Part shown: one piece after another, positions 6,392 through 10,571 of the stretch
How positions within the stretch are numbered: position 1 is the stretch's first letter
How the letters are laid out: each line of letters starts with the position of its first letter
Assembly (NCBI GenBank): GCA_028287415.1
Contig: JAQBPS010000099.1
Coordinates: 1 to 10,571 of the forward strand
Direction: 5' to 3'
Source of the DNA: Bacillota bacterium
GTDB taxonomy: Bacteria; Bacillota; Sulfobacillia; Symbiobacteriales; Symbiobacteriaceae
DNA: 10,571 bases
Notes under the pieces: generated by a model
The model's input: only the letters and a program-made list of their open reading frames with translations
Told to the model about the DNA's origin: nothing
Databases searched by the model: none
Position numbers and translations under genes: made by a program

Positions 6392-7590
6392 TGCCAGGTG
6401 TCGCTGATCTCTGCGGGCGTGGACCGGGGGCGCAGCAGCACCGGCTCCGACTCCGGGCCCATCAGCCAGAGCACGGCGGGAGCCGGGTAGCCGAAGTCGC
6501 TGCCAAAGTTAAGCGTGTAGGCGCCGGCACCCGTCACCGCCAGCAAGTCACCAGTGCCAACTGTGGCAGGGAGTTGCGCCGCCCGGTTGAGCACGCCCCC
6601 GGGCAGACAGAGCCCGTCGCCCACAGCTGTGTCGACGAGTGGCCCGTCGATCTGGCCAACAGGCTGCACCTCATACCGGCTGAACGGCCCCGGCACCAGG
6701 AAGTTGGTGGCGGCGTCGACCAGCAGCCAGCGCCGGCCGCTGTTCACCTTCTGGCGGATGACCCGGGTGAGGACAACGGCTGCATCGCTGACGATGAGGC
6801 GCCCCGGCTCAACCCAGAGGGTGGGCGCAATCGCACTGGCCATCCTGCGGAGGGCGCAAGCGATCGCCTGAACCCCGGTCCCGGCGCCTTCCAGGGCCGA
6901 GCGCGGCGCGAAGCCGCCCCCGAGGTCCACATAGTCGGGCGTCCAGTCGGGCACCTGGTCCACCAGCCCATGCAGGTGACGCAGCGCCGCCAGATGCAGG
7001 TGTGCGGACCGCTGTTGCGCATAGTTGTGGACATGCAGCCCTGCCAGCCGCAGATGCGGTTGTTGTAGCGCCAGCTTGATGAGCGCCAGCGCGTCGCCTG
7101 ACGCCACGTCCGCCCCGAACTTCCAGCCTGCGCCCGCAAAGGGCAGCGACTGGTCGGGCATCGGCACGTGGACCCGTATGCCGATTCGCACAGGCCGGCC
7201 GTGCGACCGAGCAATCTCGTTCAGGGCGAGCAGCTCCTCGGCTGACTCGACGTGGATCGCCCGCACGCCCTCCGCGACAGCAAGGCGCAGTTCGCCGTCG
7301 GTCTTGCCGGGACCATTGAAGATGATGCGCGCCGGGGCAAATCCCGCCCGCACGGCGAGGTGAAACTCCAGCTCCGACTGCACCTCGGCGCCCAGGCCGA
7401 TCTCCGCCAAGAGCCGCAGGACGGCGCCCAGGTAGCACGCCTTCACCGGGAAGAAGACCCGTGGCTCTTCCGCCGAACCCCCAAACGCGGACACGGTCGC
7501 CCGGGCATTTTCGGCAAGCCGGGCGCCTCCGTAGACCAGTAGCGGCGTGCCGTACCGGGCCGCCAGCTCCTCACACAAATGGTTATCCAT
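6388..7590 (-). CDS. Fold-type-III PLP-dependent decarboxylase-like protein
   Basis: This protein resembles diaminopimelate/ornithine-type decarboxylases (about 400 residues from ATG 7590). Motifs in order are the PLP lysine in FFPVKAC (Lys50), the HVHNY barrel histidines at about 186-190, DLGGGF at about 222-227, VEPGR ending at 264, and GAGAYT at about 354-359. Two family positions are unusual. The HIGS loop is HNYA, and the CxSxD substrate loop reads CLPGG with no aspartate, so ordinary diaminopimelate or ornithine decarboxylation is doubtful. The frame is open to 7674, but that 28-residue extension is antisense to mtdB; Met29 fits the family start. No clear Shine-Dalgarno is seen. It sits inside the C1 block, which suggests a role in cofactor synthesis, for example making tyramine for methylofuran. 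That is inference; an amino-acid decarboxylase unrelated to C1 remains possible. Confidence 0.82.
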   Translation of the reverse strand: MDNHLCEELAARYGTPLLVYGGARLAENARATVSAFGGSAEEPRVFFPVKACYLGAVLRLLAEIGLGAEVQSELEFHLAVRAGFAPARIIFNGPGKTDGELRLAVAEGVRAIHVESAEELLALNEIARSHGRPVRIGIRVHVPMPDQSLPFAGAGWKFGADVASGDALALIKLALQQPHLRLAGLHVHNYAQQRSAHLHLAALRHLHGLVDQVPDWTPDYVDLGGGFAPRSALEGAGTGVQAIACALRRMASAIAPTLWVEPGRLIVSDAAVVLTRVIRQKVNSGRRWLLVDAATNFLVPGPFSRYEVQPVGQIDGPLVDTAVGDGLCLPGGVLNRAAQLPATVGTGDLLAVTGAGAYTLNFGSDFGYPAPAVLWLMGPESEPVLLRPRSTPAEISDTWH

Positions 7591-7618
7591 ATCGCTATGG
7601 GTATGAGGGGGACGATCG

Positions 7619-8479
7619 GTGAAGAAGCTCCTGTTCCAGCTGGATACAGACCCGATTCCCAGCGCGTTTGACATTGTGACCGCCTATGACGCCGGTGCGC
7701 ACCACGTCGTCAGCTACGCGGGCATCGCCCCGGATCAGGTGCAGGGCCTGGTGCACGGCTGCATCTTTACCCGCGGCGGCGAGGATCTGCGCCACACAGC
7801 CATCTGGATCGGCGGCCGCGACATTGCCGCGGGTGAACAGGTGCTTGATGTGGTCACGAAGAGCTTCTTCGGCGACTTCCGCGTCTCGGTGATGCTCGAC
7901 TCGAACGGGGCCAACACGACGGCCGCAACCGCCGTGGCACAGTTGATCCGGGCGGTCGACGTGCGGGAGGGCACGGTGGTTGTGGCCGCCGGCACCGGCC
8001 CGGTCGGCATTCGCACAGCCGGCCTGTTCGCGCGGGAGGGCGCCCGTGTGATCGTCACCTCGCCGCTGCGCGACCAGCTTGAGCGGGCGTCCGAGCTGGT
8101 GAAGGCCCGCTTTGGTGCAGAAATCGTGACCCGGTATGTTGAGAACGGGGACGTGGACGGCTACCGGACGCTCCTGGCCGACGCCCGCGTGCTCTTCGGA
8201 GCGGGGCCAGCCGGGGTGCGCCTGGTGCCCGAGACCGCCTGGCAGGAAAGCGCCGGGCTGGAGGCCGTCGTCGACCTGAATCTGGCCCCGCCATCGGGCA
8301 TCGAGGGGGTTTCCACCGGTGATGCCGGCAAGGAGCGGGCCGGCAAGCGCTGCTTTGGCGCCATCGGCGTGGGCCACCCGAAGATGAAGCTCCACAAGGC
8401 CTGCATCGCCAGCCTGTTTGAGCGCAAGGACCTGGTCCTCGACATTGCGGAGATTTACGCAGCCGCCCGAGGCCTGTGA
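7619..8479 (+). CDS. mtdB: Methylene-tetrahydromethanopterin dehydrogenase, MtdB-like
   Basis: The enzyme oxidises methylene-H4MPT to methenyl-H4MPT with NAD(P)+, the step after Fae. The 286-residue length fits MtdB/MtdC. The N-terminal domain has SAFDIVTAYDAG and the conserved GLVHGCIFTRG. The Rossmann motif GTGPVG is at 125-130, and TSPLR at 147-151 after the second strand hints at NADP+ use. GAGPAG and DLNLAPPSGIEG near the C-terminal half are hallmark phrases. The start is GTG 7619 with a GAGGGGGA site at 7605-7612. It is head-to-head with the decarboxylase-like gene, 28 bp apart, so its promoter probably lies within that gene. It overlaps the following ligase by 4 nt. MtdB versus MtdC is not resolved by eye. 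Confidence 0.9.
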   Translation: MKKLLFQLDTDPIPSAFDIVTAYDAGAHHVVSYAGIAPDQVQGLVHGCIFTRGGEDLRHTAIWIGGRDIAAGEQVLDVVTKSFFGDFRVSVMLDSNGANTTAATAVAQLIRAVDVREGTVVVAAGTGPVGIRTAGLFAREGARVIVTSPLRDQLERASELVKARFGAEIVTRYVENGDVDGYRTLLADARVLFGAGPAGVRLVPETAWQESAGLEAVVDLNLAPPSGIEGVSTGDAGKERAGKRCFGAIGVGHPKMKLHKACIASLFERKDLVLDIAEIYAAARGL

Positions 8480-9606
8480 GGCCGCTGCTGGCGGGCTTCA
8501 CGGTGCGGGCCCTGGCCGAATCGACGGTGCGGGCCGGCGCGCTGCCCGTGGCCGTGGACTACTTTGGCGATCGCGATCTGAAAGCGGTCTGCCCGGAGGC
8601 GCGGTCCGTCGCCCGGGCCGGACGGGCCTACGATCCACGTTGGCTGATTGACCTGGCGCAGGAGTTGACCTGGGATGCCGTGCTTTACACCGGGGGCCTG
8701 GAGAATCACCCTGGAGTCGTGGCGGAGTTCGCCCGGCGTGCGCCGCTGTTTGGGAACTCGCCGGCTGTGCTGAGGTCGGTCCGGGACTGGCGGCAGGTGA
8801 GCGCAGGCCTGGCGGAAGCGGGCTTCCGGGTGCCCATGACGCTTCCGCCTGGCGCGACGGTGCCGGAGCGTGGTTCGTGGCTGGTCAAGCCGGTCGCTGG
8901 CAGTGGCGGCGCGGGTGTCGCGGCAGCCGTCGCAGGTGATCGGCCCCGCCCTGGCAAGCTGATTCAGGAGCGACTGCCCGGCGCGCCGGGGTCGGCGCTG
9001 TTCGTGGCCGATGGGCAGCGGGCCTGCCTGCTGGGCGTGACGGAGCTGCTCACACCGATGCCGGCATTCGGGGGCAGCGCCTTTCAGTATGCTGGCAATA
9101 TCCTGCTGCCTGATTCGGCGCCAGCGCTACGGGCACGGCTGGAAGCGCTGTGCCAGGCGCTCACCGCCCGCTTTGGCCTGGCGGGCGTGGGCGGCGTCGA
9201 CTTCATCATGGCTGATGGCGAGCCGGTGCCGCTTGAGGTTAACCCCCGCTACACCGCCGCCATGGAGTTGCTGGAGGATGCGACCGGGTGCAACCTGTTC
9301 GCCCTGCACCTGGACGGCTGCCACGGGCGGTGGCCCGCGCCGCTGCCGCCCACGCTGCTGCCGCCCTGGCGTGGCTGCTACGGCAAGGCGATCGTCTACG
9401 GGGATCAGCCCGGTACATGGCGGTTCGACGGGGACTGGGCCGCCGAAGGCATCCGGGACGTGCCCTTTCCGGGCGATGCCGTGCTGGCCGGGCGCCCGGT
9501 GTGTACCGTTGTGGCGTCCGGCGATACCCGTGATGCGTGTCTGGCGAGGCTCGAAGCCCGGGCGAGGGCGGTGAGGGAGGCGTATGTCGATGGCGGGAAT
9601 CACTGA
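8476..9606 (+). CDS. ATP-grasp ligase of the H4MPT/methylofuran gene cluster
   Basis: This is a 376-residue ATP-grasp protein that forms an amide or similar bond using ATP. After an N-terminal Rossmann-like domain (LLAGFTVRALAES...) come the ATP-binding lysine in WLVKP (Lys138), the glycine loop GSGGAG at 142-147, the QE pair at 164-165, VDF with Asp242, and the metal site E254-x-N256-x-R258 (EVNPR). Proteins of this type are regular members of bacterial H4MPT gene sets, and archaeal MfnD, an ATP-grasp enzyme, joins glutamate to tyramine in methanofuran synthesis. A glutamate-ligase role here is therefore reasonable but not proven. The start is GTG 8476, overlapping the mtdB stop by 4 nt. The end overlaps fhcB by about 17 nt, so the three genes are probably one transcript. 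Confidence 0.85.
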   Translation: MRPLLAGFTVRALAESTVRAGALPVAVDYFGDRDLKAVCPEARSVARAGRAYDPRWLIDLAQELTWDAVLYTGGLENHPGVVAEFARRAPLFGNSPAVLRSVRDWRQVSAGLAEAGFRVPMTLPPGATVPERGSWLVKPVAGSGGAGVAAAVAGDRPRPGKLIQERLPGAPGSALFVADGQRACLLGVTELLTPMPAFGGSAFQYAGNILLPDSAPALRARLEALCQALTARFGLAGVGGVDFIMADGEPVPLEVNPRYTAAMELLEDATGCNLFALHLDGCHGRWPAPLPPTLLPPWRGCYGKAIVYGDQPGTWRFDGDWAAEGIRDVPFPGDAVLAGRPVCTVVASGDTRDACLARLEARARAVREAYVDGGNH

Positions 9607-10571
9607 GGTGCACCACGTCCCTTGCGTCGCTTGCGGCTGCACCACTGATGATGTCACCCTGCGGGTGGCAGCGGGGCGCATCGTGGCGGCCGAGGGCGCC
9701 TGCGCCCGGGGCGAGGCCTACTTCAAGGCCCAGAGTGCGGCGCCGGGCCACCCCGCAGCCCTGATCGCCGGACACGAGGCCCCCCTGGACAGCGCCGTGG
9801 CCGAAGCAGCCCGACTGCTCGCCGCCGCCCGCTATCCCCTCGTGTACGGCTTCACCCAGACGACCGCTGAGGCGCAACGGGTGGCGGTCCGCCTGGCCGA
9901 TTTGATCGGCGCCAACATCGACACGACCGCCGGGCCTGCCCACGGCGCTGAAGCGCTCGCCCTTCAGGCCGTCGGCAGGGTGACCTGCACCCTCGGCGAG
10001 GTGAAGAACCGGGCTGACCTGGTGATCTACTGGGGCTGCAACCCCGCCGTCGAATACCCGCACCACTTCAGCCGGTACTCGCGTGCAGGCGCCGACCTGG
10101 TGCTGCCAGTTCCGGCGGGTCAGCACTTTGCGCTGCTCCAGGTGCTGCGGGCGCTGGCGCAAGGCAGGCGCGTCCACCAGCCCGCGGCCGCAGCAGCCGG
10201 CATCGACCTGGACGCGGCACGCACCCTGGTAGCGCGCATGAAGGGGGCCCGCTTCGGCATCGTCTTCTTCGGCGCCGGGCTGAGCGCCGGCCCCGGCGGC
10301 TGGGCGAACGTCGCCGCCCTGCATGCGCTGGCGGCGGACCTGCACCAGTTCACCCGCTTTTATGCCCTGGGGCTGGGCGGGGAAGGCAACGCGGTTGGCG
10401 CCGAAGGGGTACTGTCGTCGGAGACGGCCTTCCCGTTTGCGGTCAACCTGAGTCGCGGCTACCCCAGGTATGGGCCGGGCGAGTTTACCGCCAGGGAATT
10501 GCTGAGTCGGGGCGAGGCCGACCTGCTGCTGGCGGTGACAGCCGACCCGGTGGCTGAACTGGTCGGTGCGG
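9590..10571 (+). CDS. fhcB: Formyltransferase/hydrolase complex subunit FhcB (3' end outside window)
   Basis: This is the N-terminal 327 codons of the bacterial counterpart of archaeal formylmethanofuran dehydrogenase subunit B. Start ATG 9590 has GGAGG at 9576-9580 with a 9-nt gap; ATG 9584 is an alternative. Signatures are the N-terminal cysteine cluster (C12, C15, C17, with C38 later), GEVKNRADLVIYWGCNP, GIVFFGAG, and RYGPGEFTARELL. In archaeal FwdB a cysteine in a VCHG context ligates tungsten. Here that site reads GPAHG with Ala117, and a region just after GCNP appears shortened. Both fit a bacterial Fhc complex that transfers formyl to methylofuran and hydrolyses it to formate without redox chemistry. 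Other fhc genes probably follow. Confidence 0.9.
   Translation, partial: MAGITEVHHVPCVACGCTTDDVTLRVAAGRIVAAEGACARGEAYFKAQSAAPGHPAALIAGHEAPLDSAVAEAARLLAAARYPLVYGFTQTTAEAQRVAVRLADLIGANIDTTAGPAHGAEALALQAVGRVTCTLGEVKNRADLVIYWGCNPAVEYPHHFSRYSRAGADLVLPVPAGQHFALLQVLRALAQGRRVHQPAAAAAGIDLDAARTLVARMKGARFGIVFFGAGLSAGPGGWANVAALHALAADLHQFTRFYALGLGGEGNAVGAEGVLSSETAFPFAVNLSRGYPRYGPGEFTARELLSRGEADLLLAVTADPVAELVGA

Noticed and set aside
7591-7674. Upstream extension of the decarboxylase-like gene
   Set aside because: The 28 extra residues are antisense to the start of mtdB and do not resemble the family N-terminus; Met at 7590 fits.
568-10571. Functional link between polyamine uptake and the C1 genes
   Set aside because: The blocks are separated by a strong terminator and about 1.4 kb of repeats with no shared regulation visible; adjacency alone is not evidence.

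Overview
The window looks like a GC-rich bacterial chromosome: coding DNA is clearly GC-rich by eye, while the repeat-filled gaps are much more AT-rich. It carries two unrelated metabolic blocks separated by repeat DNA. The right-hand block belongs to the tetrahydromethanopterin/methylofuran-linked C1 pathway, so the organism probably oxidises or detoxifies formaldehyde this way. Bacteria with this pathway occur in several phyla (Proteobacteria, Planctomycetota, NC10/Methylomirabilota and others). The sequence alone does not settle which. The substrate-binding protein of the transporter is a lipoprotein, which does not narrow it either.

Layout: 1-567 has no gene. It holds two direct copies of a roughly 188-bp palindromic repeat, then a strong-looking promoter with an overlapping dyad. 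568-4483 is a complete spermidine/putrescine-type ABC importer, potABCD, all on the plus strand and tightly packed. It ends in a clear intrinsic terminator at 4496-4530.

4471-5820 is a repeat island. A roughly 206-bp tandem duplication includes the last codons and terminator of potD. Next comes a minus-strand gene for a GxxExxY-family protein (4886-5272), then three tandem 168-bp units. A 52-bp sequence in the left repeats recurs inverted in the right repeats with one mismatch, so the gene is bracketed by near-perfect inverted repeats.

5888-10571 is the C1 block. It contains fae (formaldehyde-activating enzyme), a converging fold-type-III PLP decarboxylase-like gene on the minus strand, then mtdB-like methylene-H4MPT dehydrogenase, an ATP-grasp ligase and fhcB. 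The last three overlap and form an apparent operon, and fhcB is cut by the window end. Fae condenses formaldehyde with H4MPT and MtdB oxidises the product. The Fhc complex, after a cyclohydrolase not seen here, transfers the formyl group to methylofuran and releases formate. The ATP-grasp ligase and the PLP decarboxylase are plausible makers of the glutamylated tyramine-like part of the methylofuran cofactor; this is inference from context and family.

The points most worth following up are: the decarboxylase/ligase pair as a candidate cofactor module; an FhcB that lacks the metal-ligand cysteine of its archaeal relatives; the GxxExxY gene in its inverted-repeat frame; a promoter that conflicts with the apparent potA start codon; and a possible hairpin masking the fae ribosome binding site.
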